Below, one piece after another: positions 16,941 to 25,348 of a stretch of 64,000 nt of DNA. This DNA is from Candidatus Woesearchaeota archaeon CG10_big_fil_rev_8_21_14_0_10_37_12 (lineage in GTDB: Archaea > Nanobdellota > Nanobdellia > Woesearchaeales > ARS49). Location of the stretch: the NCBI GenBank assembly GCA_002762795.1, contig PCYA01000007.1, positions 28,416 through 92,415 of the forward strand. Reading direction: 5' to 3'. The notes below the pieces were generated by a model that was not told the origin of the DNA, made no database searches, and saw only the letters and a program-made list of their open reading frames with translations. Within the stretch, counting starts at the first letter, position 1, and each line of letters starts with the position of its first letter. The translations under genes were made by a program, and so were the position numbers.

Positions 16941-16978
16941 AAAAACAAAATAATTCCTGCGTATATAAATAATTTGGC

Positions 16979-17488
16979 CTATCTTTTACCATACTTCTCA
17001 AGATTCAAATAAGCATCCACATTATGCTTCAAAACATTCAAATCATCAAGCAACTTCTGCTGAAAACCACTAATATACGGTGTGTAAACATATTTTTCAA
17101 ATGTCGTACGAAGAACATAATACAAAGGCTTCATCTCCCAATGATGCTCATAATCAGTTTCCAGAAGACCTTCAAAAGTCATCACAACTTCCCCTTCCTG
17201 CAGTTTTACTTTTTTACCATCACGCTCAACAACAACATCCTTCAAATCATTAAACTGCACATAAAACCTGATTATACTTTTAACATAATCAGAAAACTTC
17301 TTGAACGGCTCATTTTTAAGCTCAACAAACTTGCCATCAGCAGTAACACTCTCAACATGACTTTTTTCAACAGGATTATACCCTTTATCAGAAAGCCATT
17401 GCTTATACACACCATAAAACTCCTTTGTAGAAAACAAACCCTTGTAAACAACCTTATTCTTCCCAACAGCAATAAACCTTTCAGCCAT
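16979..17488 (-). CDS. Unknown protein, paralogue 1 of a three-gene family
   Basis: The 169-residue protein shares a central block with its two neighbours: a Val-rich strand, then RDGKKVKLQEGEV, then a FEGLLETDYEHHW strand. An N-terminal region with YKQWLSDKGYNPVEKS resembles the corresponding region of paralogue 2. No signal peptide or recognised domain. Its start overlaps the stop codon of paralogue 2 at 17,488. The family looks cytoplasmic; function unknown. Confidence 0.65.
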   Translation of the reverse strand: MAERFIAVGKNKVVYKGLFSTKEFYGVYKQWLSDKGYNPVEKSHVESVTADGKFVELKNEPFKKFSDYVKSIIRFYVQFNDLKDVVVERDGKKVKLQEGEVVMTFEGLLETDYEHHWEMKPLYYVLRTTFEKYVYTPYISGFQQKLLDDLNVLKHNVDAYLNLEKYGKR

Positions 17489-17994
17489 CAGACAACCTCT
17501 GCACCAAGCTCTGACTTAATCAAATCCATCACCTCAATTTCTGTATCAAGCACCATATCATCCCAAAAATCACCAATCTTATATTTAATAATATAGCTCC
17601 TATAAAAATTATCAAGAGCTTCCAAAAACTTGCTTCCAGAAAAACGATTCTGCCAATCAAGCTCAAGAACACCCGCAATCTCAATATTAACAGACCCCTC
17701 TTGAAGTTTAACTTTTTTGCCATCACGAACTAACTCTATATCCCTCAAATAAAAAAAATGAAGAATAATATCAATATGCATCTTAACATACCCTGTAACT
17801 TTTTTTTCACCATGCATTTCTACCTGTCTCTCAATACCTTCAGGCTTTGGAAAATTCTGCTTATACTTAGGAATATGAATAGTACTAAAATTATTCTCAA
17901 CATACCAATTCTGAACAGATTTAATCACCTTTTCAACATCAAAAAAACCCCTATGTTTTGCATAAAGAGTAGGAGTGTTGCTTTTATGAGCCAT
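17488..17994 (-). CDS. Unknown protein, paralogue 2 of a three-gene family
   Basis: The 168-residue protein has the same RDGKKVKLQEGSV block followed by IEIAGVLELDWQNRF. A TTTATAAG box lies about 26-30 nt upstream of the ATG, indicating a leaderless start and a promoter for the two-gene unit (paralogues 2 and 1). A third paralogue is upstream at 18,163-18,786. Confidence 0.65.
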   Translation of the reverse strand: MAHKSNTPTLYAKHRGFFDVEKVIKSVQNWYVENNFSTIHIPKYKQNFPKPEGIERQVEMHGEKKVTGYVKMHIDIILHFFYLRDIELVRDGKKVKLQEGSVNIEIAGVLELDWQNRFSGSKFLEALDNFYRSYIIKYKIGDFWDDMVLDTEIEVMDLIKSELGAEVV

Positions 17995-18023
17995 ACTTAC
18001 AACAATAGAAATATTACTTATAA

Positions 18024-18056
18024 AGTTAGTGGTTAGAAATTCACAACAGGCAGTAT
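18024..18056. repeat. Heptamer (AGT) repeat, weak locus
   Basis: AGT at 18,024 and 18,052 are four heptads apart, with degenerate units between. It is the least clear member of the family. Confidence 0.35.
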
Positions 18057-18059
18057 AAA

Positions 18060-18143
18060 GAAAAACGCACTATTCCCCAACCTGAAGGAAGAGGTATTAA
18101 ACCCATCTACAAAGTTCTTGCGAACTTTGCAATAATAAAAAAT
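18060..18143. repeat. Family R hairpin repeat, copy 2 (reduced)
   Basis: The left arm GAAAAACGCAC is kept but its right arm is missing. The inner stem is decayed (CCCCAACCT then AGGAAGAGG). The second hairpin is the compact form AAAGTTC/GAACTTT with TTGC loop, ending GCAATAA. Confidence 0.65.
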
Positions 18144-18162
18144 TGATAATATGAAAAGAGCA

Positions 18163-18786
18163 TCAAGTAAAATCCCTCTTCAAATAATACTCTCCGCCTT
18201 CTTTTTCCGGCATAAACGTTGTTAATTTGAAATGATCCATAATAATATCCCTGAATTTCATAGAGTCCTGAAAAACAACACTCTTATGCATCACAAACTG
18301 ACGCGCAATGCTTCTCTTATAAAACAACTCCCACCAATTTTTAAAAATCGAATTAGACCAAGTCTTATCATAATCAAGAACCAAAATACCAGAACACTCA
18401 AGCTCAAACTCACTTCTTTTTGTCTTCACTTTCTTACCCTGATACATAATCTCCGCATCCTTCAAACCAAGCAATTTAAAATCCAAATCCATAAAATACC
18501 TAAACAACTTACTCTTTGTATTCTCAGGTGCTTTCTCAAGACGCCACCAAAAATGAACCTCCTTACCAATAGGAGTATCTTTATCAAAATAATACACCTC
18601 AGGAAACTCTCTCTCATCACGATCAGCCCAACCATTCTCAACAGCCCAATCATGCAACGCTTTATACAACTGAGAAAGATTATACACATCCTGCAAAGTA
18701 ACTTTCCATTTTGCAACACCAACCTGTGCAGGGTAATCAGAATGCCTGTGCTTTTGAGGATTACCATACTCTTGTTGATACGCCAT
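18163..18786 (-). CDS. Unknown protein, paralogue 3 of a three-gene family
   Basis: Starting at ATG 18,786 gives 207 residues. The core block QGKKVKTKRSEFELECSGIL is followed by VLDYDKTWSNSIF, aligning with the two downstream paralogues; the N-terminus is His/Tyr-rich and longer. I prefer 18,786 to the frame start at 18,819 because the palindromic TATA box TTTATAAA (18,809-18,816) would be inside the longer frame, and lies about 26 nt upstream of 18,786. No function recognised. Confidence 0.65.
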   Translation of the reverse strand: MAYQQEYGNPQKHRHSDYPAQVGVAKWKVTLQDVYNLSQLYKALHDWAVENGWADRDEREFPEVYYFDKDTPIGKEVHFWWRLEKAPENTKSKLFRYFMDLDFKLLGLKDAEIMYQGKKVKTKRSEFELECSGILVLDYDKTWSNSIFKNWWELFYKRSIARQFVMHKSVVFQDSMKFRDIIMDHFKLTTFMPEKEGGEYYLKRDFT

Positions 18787-18808
18787 AAATAACATTAAAG
18801 CATCATAC

Positions 18809-18816
18809 TTTATAAA
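18809..18816. promoter_or_regulatory. Palindromic TATA box shared by two divergent leaderless genes
   Basis: TTTATAAA is its own reverse complement. Its centre (18,812.5) is 25.5 nt from ATG 18,838 on the plus strand and 26.5 nt from ATG 18,786 on the minus strand. Both distances are the usual archaeal TATA-to-start distance, so one box can drive two leaderless transcripts. Confidence 0.7.
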
Positions 18817-18837
18817 CATAACGCGGTGAACAAAAAC

Positions 18838-20031
18838 ATGCTCATTGGAATCATAGGAAAAGCAAACGTAGGAAAAAGCACATTCTTCAAAGCACTCACA
18901 CTAGCAAACGTACTCATAGCAAATTATCCCTTTGCGACCATCGAACCAAACAGAGGAATGGCTTTTGTAAAAGTAAACTGTGTATGCAACGAATTCAACA
19001 AACAATGCAATCCAAGAACAGGATACTGCACAGGAGACAAAAGATACGTGCCAGTAGAAATAATAGACGTAGCAGGACTAGTACCAGGAGCTCACGAAGG
19101 AAAAGGAAAAGGAAACCAATTCTTAGATGATTTACGACAAGCAGACGCTTTTTTACACGTTGTAGATATCAGCGGAAGTGCCAACGAAAAAGGCGAACCC
19201 TGCAATCCTGGCAGTTATGACCCTGCAAAAGACATTGAATTCCTAGAAATAGAATTAGACATGTGGATACTAGGCATTCTAAAAAAAGGCTGGGACAGAC
19301 TCGTAAGACAATTACAACAAGAACATGAAAACACCATACGCGCAATCACCAAACAACTATCAGGATTAAACGTAACAGAAACAATCGTAAAAGACGCTAT
19401 TAAAAAAATAGGCATGAACGCTGAAAAACCATCTGAATGGACAGGCGAGCAACTAAAAAAACTTGCACAAATAATCAGAAAAGAAACAAAACCCATGCTC
19501 ATTGTTGCAAACAAAATAGATATTCAAGGAGCAAAAGAAAACTATGAACGCTGCAAAAAAATGTTTCCTGAGTACACAATAATTCCTGCAAGCGCAGAAT
19601 CAGAACTCGCATTAAAAGAGGCAGCACAACACAACCTCATAGAATACCATTCAGGAGAAAACACTTTTAAAATAATTGGTGAACTGACCGATAAACAAAA
19701 AAATGCACTTGAGTACATACAAAAAAATGTATTAGACATATGGCAAGGAACAGGAGCACAAGAAGCAACAAATTCTGCTGTTTTTGACCTGTTAAAATAC
19801 ATTGCAGTATTTCCAGGCAGCGCCAATAAACTTGGAGACAGCAAAGGCAACATACTACCAGACTGCTTTTTATTGCCTGGAGGAAGCACGGCCCTTGATT
19901 TTGCAAACCACATACACACAGACCTTGGAAAAAATTTTATTGCCGCAATAGATGTACGCACCAAAAGAAAAATAGGACGAGAAACACAACTCAAAAACAG
20001 AGATGTAATTGAAGTGCTGGTGAGCAAGTAG
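18838..20031 (+). CDS. ychF: YchF/OLA1-type ATPase/GTPase
   Basis: The 397-residue P-loop protein of the Obg superfamily has IGKANVGKSTFF near its N-terminus, G3 DVAGLVPGAHEGKGKGNQFL, NKID near 225, and a C-terminal TGS-like segment with FANHIHTDLGKNF. OLA1/YchF proteins often prefer ATP and bind ribosomes. A Cys-rich insertion after G2 (VNCVCNEFNKQCNPRTGYC) is typical of the archaeal form. I start at ATG 18,838 rather than GTG 18,826 because of the TATA box spacing. Confidence 0.93.
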   Translation: MLIGIIGKANVGKSTFFKALTLANVLIANYPFATIEPNRGMAFVKVNCVCNEFNKQCNPRTGYCTGDKRYVPVEIIDVAGLVPGAHEGKGKGNQFLDDLRQADAFLHVVDISGSANEKGEPCNPGSYDPAKDIEFLEIELDMWILGILKKGWDRLVRQLQQEHENTIRAITKQLSGLNVTETIVKDAIKKIGMNAEKPSEWTGEQLKKLAQIIRKETKPMLIVANKIDIQGAKENYERCKKMFPEYTIIPASAESELALKEAAQHNLIEYHSGENTFKIIGELTDKQKNALEYIQKNVLDIWQGTGAQEATNSAVFDLLKYIAVFPGSANKLGDSKGNILPDCFLLPGGSTALDFANHIHTDLGKNFIAAIDVRTKRKIGRETQLKNRDVIEVLVSK

Positions 20032-21255
20032 TCAAACATCAATAATCCCCAAATATTGATCAACCATAACCTTTGCAACAACCCTATTCTTCCCAAAATG
20101 CTTAGCGCGATACAATGCAGCATCTGCTTCTTTAATCAGCTTTTCTTTCTGCGCAGAACTATTCAAACAAGTAATCATACCAATACTTACTGTTAACGGG
20201 CAAACACGCTCAACTTCTTTGCGAATATCTTCTGCAACAGCCTGAGCAGCCTGGGGCTCAATTGCAGGAAGAACTACTGTAAACTCTTCACCACCATAAC
20301 GACAACAAATGCCAGAATCTGAAACAACTGTTCTTAAAACATCTCCGACCTTTTTAAGCACTATATCCCCTTCAGGATGGCCTTTGGCATCATTAAATTT
20401 TTTGAAGTCATCAACATCAATCATTAACACGCTAATTGACTTTTCACTTTCGCGCAAATTTTCAATTACTCTCTCTAACCTTTCTGTCAAAGCAGAACGA
20501 TTAAATAAACTTGTAAGAGTATCAGTAACAGCAGATGTTTGCACTCTCTCAAGCTGGTCAAGACGCTGCAACAAATTTGTAAATTCTCCTAAAATTATTG
20601 TAGCACGATCAAACTTATTGTGCTCTGCAAATAATACCACAATACCTAGCAGAACTTTATTGTGTAAAACAGGAAAACCTGCAACAAACTTCGGGAGATT
20701 GTTAAGTTCTTTTAAACCCTGAAATAACACATCAGAAGAAACATCACGAGAAAAACATGCTGTTTTTGATGAACGAACCTGTGCTAACACTCGTTGAATC
20801 ACTAACTGCATTGGTTGCGAACATTTCAAAAAAGAAGCATGAATATCATTCACTGAAAAGAAAATATTGCTCAAATTAAAGGTACGAACAAGAAAATCAC
20901 TTGAAAGCTCAATCAAGTGTTTTATAGAGAGTGCTCTGTTTGCAACCTGATTAAACACTTGAATAAGCTGCGAATCAGATAATTCTTTTGTTAATGATAA
21001 TTCATACTTTGCAGCAACAACTGCCTGCTGAATGCATGCTTTAATAACTGAATCATATTCTGGTTTCCACCCAGTAAAACCTTCTTTGTCAGCAAACGGA
21101 CCAACTACAACATCATCCAATAAAACATACTTCGCAGACTCAGGAATGTTATCAAACACTTTGCCATAATCTTTTTTCTGCGTTTTAACAGCAGTATTAA
21201 ACTGCTCTGCCAAATGATTCAAAAGAACATCCCAAATACCTGTGTTAAAAGACAT
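20032..21255 (-). CDS. GAF-GGDEF protein, predicted diguanylate cyclase
   Basis: The 407-residue protein has an N-terminal helical region, a GAF-like sensor region (about 95-235) and a C-terminal GGDEF domain (about 240-400). The active-site loop is GGEEF (321-325), with the metal-binding MIDVDDFKKFND segment at 278-289. The full domain suggests synthesis of c-di-GMP. No RxxD inhibitory site is visible upstream of GGEEF. GGDEF proteins are a bacterial hallmark and rare in archaea, so transfer is likely. No EAL, HD-GYP or PilZ protein is seen in this window. Start at ATG 21,255; the longer frame covers repeat DNA. Confidence 0.88.
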   Translation of the reverse strand: MSFNTGIWDVLLNHLAEQFNTAVKTQKKDYGKVFDNIPESAKYVLLDDVVVGPFADKEGFTGWKPEYDSVIKACIQQAVVAAKYELSLTKELSDSQLIQVFNQVANRALSIKHLIELSSDFLVRTFNLSNIFFSVNDIHASFLKCSQPMQLVIQRVLAQVRSSKTACFSRDVSSDVLFQGLKELNNLPKFVAGFPVLHNKVLLGIVVLFAEHNKFDRATIILGEFTNLLQRLDQLERVQTSAVTDTLTSLFNRSALTERLERVIENLRESEKSISVLMIDVDDFKKFNDAKGHPEGDIVLKKVGDVLRTVVSDSGICCRYGGEEFTVVLPAIEPQAAQAVAEDIRKEVERVCPLTVSIGMITCLNSSAQKEKLIKEADAALYRAKHFGKNRVVAKVMVDQYLGIIDV

Positions 21256-21301
21256 AATTAACAGAGAATATTTGCTGGTTAAAAAAGTTTTAGTTAAAAA
21301 A

Positions 21302-21336
21302 AGTAAGCCGTAAGCGATAGACAGTAAGCAGAACGT
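21302..21336. repeat. Heptamer (AGT) repeat locus
   Basis: AGT at 21,302 and 21,323, with CGT at 21,309 and AGA at 21,330, follow one 7-nt register between the GGDEF gene and the 5S rRNA. Confidence 0.55.
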
Positions 21337-21387
21337 AAAAACCGGTTGCATACTGTTTACTGCATAATGTACACCACATAGAGAAAG

Positions 21388-21398
21388 CTTTATAAAGA
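21388..21398 (+). promoter_or_regulatory. TATA box of the 5S rRNA gene
   Basis: CTTTATAAAG lies about 27 nt upstream of the predicted 5S 5' end, an ideal archaeal promoter spacing. Confidence 0.7.
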
Positions 21399-21416
21399 AT
21401 GGTTTTTCCCATTAAA

Positions 21417-21529
21417 CTGGACGGCCATAGGAGCCGGGTTCCACCCAGACTCATTCGAACCTGGCAGTTAAACCGGCTTCCGTAGCAACGTGTACTCCGT
21501 TTCGGGGGAAACTCGCTAAGCTGTCCACC
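21417..21529 (+). rRNA. rrf: 5S ribosomal RNA
   Basis: The sequence has the 5S conserved blocks: GGCCATAGGAGCCGGGTTCC, CCCAGACTCATTCGAACCTG and GCAGTTAAACC. The ends pair (TGGAC at 21,418 with GTCCA ending at 21,527) to form helix I. It stands alone, with no 16S or 23S gene in the window, so the rRNA operon is split. A T-rich stretch follows the 3' end and may terminate transcription. Ends are accurate to a few bases. Confidence 0.95.
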
Positions 21530-21559
21530 TTTTCTTTTAATAAATGGTAAGAAATAAAA

Positions 21560-22579
21560 CTACAATTCCACAATCACATCATTCGTCTTAGGATCAATAT
21601 CTTTAATCACCTTATGACCTTTTAGCTTATCTTTCATATCCTGCAAAGACATTTTTTCTTTCCCTTTTTTGAGATGATCTAACAACTCCTGCAACTCCTG
21701 GAAATGCTCATACATAAAATCCCCCTTCACCTGACAATCAGCAGCTTCCTCTTTCAACTTGTTTACAGTCGCCGATTGTTTTTTAATCACATCCGACAAT
21801 TTTGCGTTCTTCTTATCAAAAGCAGACAATTGTTTAACTTCTTTCTTTGGAACGAACTCAAACGAAGAATCAATAAGACTAGAAAAAGACTCTGCAGGTG
21901 CTCCAAGTTCTTTGTACTGCTCAAGTTTTATCGGGCTAACTAAACCATCACCATACTTTATTGGACTAAATTTCTCATCAATAAGCGACTGATATGCTTG
22001 GTAATTACCACCTCGTGCGATAATTTCTTTTGCCAACAAACTCCCAAAACCAAACTTTGCCAAATATCTCTCATCATCTCTAATTTCTGAAGCTTCTAAT
22101 TTGAACAAATTGCGTTGCTCAGGAGGCAACACATATTGTTTCCCCCTTCTTATTTCGCGATCTTTCCATGCGCGCTCTTCACGCGCAGCAAGAACTTTCT
22201 GATCATTATCTGTTAAAATTATGTTTCCGTTGCCAAACAATTCAACAAACAAAAAGAACAGTTCATCTTTTGTCTGCCAAGTAAACTTTACAATTCGCTC
22301 GCTTCCAATTTGTTCTATCATTGTAAGCTTTTTACCTACTATGCGCTTACGCAATGATTGACACAACCCTGAAAGTTTTTCACCTGCCTCTGGTTTGTAA
22401 GCTGTTAACCAAATAAGATCCTCTTTAACACGAATCATAAACTTACCAACAGAAGAAAGATAAACAACCAACAACAAACCACCTTCATCATACACCTTCT
22501 GCAAACGCGCATTTACACATTGCTGCAACTCCTGCACAAGAAACCTCACATCCAGAAAATTAAGCTCCTTCATCCACAT
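21560..22579 (-). CDS. Short Rqc2/NEMF/FbpA-family protein lacking NFACT-R
   Basis: The 339-residue protein begins MWMKELNFLDVRFLVQELQ and has the N-terminal NFACT-N blocks, including the GNGNIILTD segment, followed by helix-hairpin-helix and coiled-coil parts. Rqc2/NEMF binds peptidyl-tRNA on split large subunits and helps rescue stalled ribosomes. Usual archaeal homologues are about 600-700 residues and end in the NFACT-R domain, which is absent here. The stop is followed directly by the 5S gene. The start could also be ATG 22,573. Confidence 0.78.
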   Translation of the reverse strand: MWMKELNFLDVRFLVQELQQCVNARLQKVYDEGGLLLVVYLSSVGKFMIRVKEDLIWLTAYKPEAGEKLSGLCQSLRKRIVGKKLTMIEQIGSERIVKFTWQTKDELFFLFVELFGNGNIILTDNDQKVLAAREERAWKDREIRRGKQYVLPPEQRNLFKLEASEIRDDERYLAKFGFGSLLAKEIIARGGNYQAYQSLIDEKFSPIKYGDGLVSPIKLEQYKELGAPAESFSSLIDSSFEFVPKKEVKQLSAFDKKNAKLSDVIKKQSATVNKLKEEAADCQVKGDFMYEHFQELQELLDHLKKGKEKMSLQDMKDKLKGHKVIKDIDPKTNDVIVEL

Positions 22580-22621
22580 AGCAATTACACATTTGGTTAA
22601 AAAGGTTTCAGTTTGAACTGC

Positions 22622-22680
22622 AGACAGTAAACAGTATGCAGTAAGAAGCACACAGTAAAGAGTTTAGAGTTAAAAAGTTG
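22622..22680. repeat. Heptamer (AGT) repeat locus, the longest array
   Basis: AGT or AGC occurs at 22,626, 22,633, 22,640, 22,647, 22,654, 22,661 and 22,668: seven consecutive units exactly 7 nt apart, with typical units CAGTAAA, CAGTATG and CAGTAAG. It lies between secD and the Rqc2-like gene. Confidence 0.8.
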
Positions 22681-22685
22681 AAAAA

Positions 22686-24413
22686 TTATTTTTTCTCAAG
22701 CAAGATCTGAATAATAGACGCGTACGCAGGCCTTGTAACAAACACTCCAATGGTTAATGCAAGAATTGTTGTCAATGCAAAACCTTTCAACAAACCAGCA
22801 CCAGCAAAATACAACGGAAGCATAGCAACAACAGCAGTAAAGTATGCACTAAAAATAATGAAAAACGCTCGCTTAATACCTTCCTTCCAATTATGAGCTG
22901 CATACTGGCCCCGCCTTAATGTTTCATCAGTAATCACAATCTGATGATTCACACCAGTACCAACCGCAATAATAATACCTGCAATAGCTGCCAAATCAAT
23001 ATTCCAACCAATTAACGCTGCCAAAGACAATGTTAAGAAAATTTCAGCAGCAGCACTGAGAGCAAGTGGAATTGAAATAAGCAGTTTTCTATACACAATA
23101 AACAACATCACTGCAACACCCAACAAGCTGAGTGCACCAATAAGCAACGCATTATTTACAAACTCTTTACCAAGCGTGGGAGAAATCGTATCGATACGCT
23201 CAATTTCAAGCTTAACAGGAAGAGACCCTGTACTCAAAACAGTCTGCAACTGCTTCATATTCTCAAGAGCCGCCTCAATAGCACCCTCTTCACTAATCGC
23301 GTCTCCGCCACCAGTAATTGCAATATCAGTTACTGCTCGACCTTTCAAATCAGGAGCAATACTCAAACGATCAACTTCAGCATCATCAAGATACAACACC
23401 AACTGATCAGACAAGCTCGTACCAACAACCTTCAAATTACCTGTTAAACGAGCCTGACGCTCTGCAGCTTCAGGAGACAAAGTAATTGAGAACATAAAAC
23501 CACAATTCCAACCCTCACCAGAACGCGTACATCCCCTATTAGGATCAAGACCAGAACACTGAGAACTCCTGCAAACATATGTAATATCTTTACCACCAAC
23601 AAAAACAGTTTCATTTGCGATTTTTGCCTCAAATTTACCTTCTTTACCTAACAACTGCCTCGCATCATCATCAGAAGCCCCAGCAAGTTCAACCAAAATA
23701 TACTGATTCCCGCCACCAAGAAAATCAGGAGTGTCTGAAACAGTTGTAACAAGCACGTCACTCAAACCAAAAACATTCAAACGCTCCTTTAATGTATCTG
23801 CAACAATACTCAAAGTTTCATCAGAAATATTTTCAATAGGACGCAACAAAACTCTCGTGCCACCCTGCAAATCAAGACCCTTTCTCAAATTCGTATTCGG
23901 TGCGTCCTGCAAACTAAACCCAAGAGGTTCAATACCAATCAACTCTTTCAAAATAATCGGCTGTTCAACTTCTTTTGTAAACGTTTCATTAACTAACACA
24001 ACAGAACCATTAACAGTCTCATTCACTTGCCTAGTTTCATTAACCTCAACAAACTCTGTTTCGTTTAATTCTGTGACATTATATTTTGGACGAACAACAA
24101 GCGTGTAGGAACCTCTGTTAGTTTTTATTGAAACAGTATCATTCGGCTCGAGCAAAGAAGATTGCTGATAGAATTCCTGTACGTCAGCAACAGGACGATT
24201 ATTCACTGCAATAATTCTTTCCCTTGCCATCGGAGCCAATGTTGCCTTTGGAGGAATAATTCCAGCAAGCTCTGCACTACTATTTTTCTGAATACCTTTA
24301 ATCGAAACTCCTTCATTCCAAGGATTAGGGTACAAGGCAAACAAACCAAGAATTAAGAAAATCAACAAAACAATAACTCTGAAATTCGTAAGAAGCTGCT
24401 TAATTTTGCCCAT
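22686..24413 (-). CDS. secD: Preprotein translocase subunit SecD
   Basis: The 575-residue protein has an N-terminal transmembrane helix, a large extracytoplasmic domain, and five C-terminal helices with the RND-family block AIAGIIIAVGTGVNHQIVITD. The core SecD motif NLRKGLDLQGGTRVLL is present. Residues about 30-110 resemble a PDZ domain (SIKGIQKNSSAELAGI, RIIAVNNRPVADVQEF). SecDF uses the proton gradient to help export through SecYEG. Start at ATG 24,413 overlaps the secF stop by 14 bp, giving a secFD operon. Confidence 0.95.
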   Translation of the reverse strand: MGKIKQLLTNFRVIVLLIFLILGLFALYPNPWNEGVSIKGIQKNSSAELAGIIPPKATLAPMARERIIAVNNRPVADVQEFYQQSSLLEPNDTVSIKTNRGSYTLVVRPKYNVTELNETEFVEVNETRQVNETVNGSVVLVNETFTKEVEQPIILKELIGIEPLGFSLQDAPNTNLRKGLDLQGGTRVLLRPIENISDETLSIVADTLKERLNVFGLSDVLVTTVSDTPDFLGGGNQYILVELAGASDDDARQLLGKEGKFEAKIANETVFVGGKDITYVCRSSQCSGLDPNRGCTRSGEGWNCGFMFSITLSPEAAERQARLTGNLKVVGTSLSDQLVLYLDDAEVDRLSIAPDLKGRAVTDIAITGGGDAISEEGAIEAALENMKQLQTVLSTGSLPVKLEIERIDTISPTLGKEFVNNALLIGALSLLGVAVMLFIVYRKLLISIPLALSAAAEIFLTLSLAALIGWNIDLAAIAGIIIAVGTGVNHQIVITDETLRRGQYAAHNWKEGIKRAFFIIFSAYFTAVVAMLPLYFAGAGLLKGFALTTILALTIGVFVTRPAYASIIQILLEKK

Positions 24414-25299
24414 GCTTTGCCTCCTTACGTTCAATATACCAACGCAAAATACCTGCGTTCTGGAACCAAGTGAAAATAAGATCAAACAACAAACCTATGA
24501 ACACTATCAACATAATCTGCCTAATTGTGTCTGACTGAGTAAATACCAAACCTATAAACACAGCAATAATTGCTGTGCCAGTCATTGTAACTCCTGTCTT
24601 CATAGCACCAAGGATACGCTCCAACAAACCACCTTCATTTTTTCTTTTCAGAACTCTTGACGTTAACAAAATATCACTATCAACAGAATAACCAATCAAC
24701 ATCAAAAACGCAGCAATACCAGCAGTACTTAAACGAACACCAAGCAAATTAATAACTGCAAGCGTACAAATAATATCAGACGCAGCAGCAAGAATAACAA
24801 ACGAAGACGGAACAACAGAACGGAAAGTAATAAACACCACAACAGCCATTGCAATAAAAGCAAAAATCACTGCTTTAATCGTCTGAGAAAAGAATTGGTT
24901 ACCTAGCGCTGAACCCATATTCTCAACCGTAAACTCGCCCTCTCTTAATGCAATGCCTAACTGTGGCAAAAATGCCTGTATTTCTTCAGAAGGCACATCT
25001 GCTGCCTCAATAATCAAAGCCTTAGGATTCCCAGCTTCAGTAATCTCACGAACTGCAATGTCACCTGAAGGAAAACGCTCCGCTAACTGATGCTCTACAT
25101 CCGACATGACAAAATGCTTATCAACAGGAACAGTCAAAGTTAACCCACCTTTTAACGAAACACCCTTATCAATAAATTCCCCTGTAGTAGCATATGAAAC
25201 CAGAAGTAAACCTATACAAAAAAACAATACCAAGAAACTAAACACAAGCAATTTCTTATACTGCTTATCATAAACATTTAGCAAAAATGATTTTATCAT
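24400..25299 (-). CDS. secF: Preprotein translocase subunit SecF
   Basis: The 299-residue protein has six predicted transmembrane helices. It has the SecF block VSLKGGLTLTVPV near residue 45 and the RND helix block LMLIGYSVDSDILLTSRVL. It forms the SecDF complex with the adjacent secD product. The order secF then secD, overlapping by 14 bp, is common in archaea. Confidence 0.95.
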   Translation of the reverse strand: MIKSFLLNVYDKQYKKLLVFSFLVLFFCIGLLLVSYATTGEFIDKGVSLKGGLTLTVPVDKHFVMSDVEHQLAERFPSGDIAVREITEAGNPKALIIEAADVPSEEIQAFLPQLGIALREGEFTVENMGSALGNQFFSQTIKAVIFAFIAMAVVVFITFRSVVPSSFVILAAASDIICTLAVINLLGVRLSTAGIAAFLMLIGYSVDSDILLTSRVLKRKNEGGLLERILGAMKTGVTMTGTAIIAVFIGLVFTQSDTIRQIMLIVFIGLLFDLIFTWFQNAGILRWYIERKEAKHGQN

Positions 25300-25348
25300 T
25301 AACCCACCTAAAAATGAGACTAAGCAGGGCTTTTTAAATGTTTCTTAA

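Noticed and set aside
21302-21358. Upstream extension of the GGDEF protein to 21,351
   Set aside because: The extra 32 codons cover a heptamer repeat and have no domain character; ATG 21,255 is preferred.
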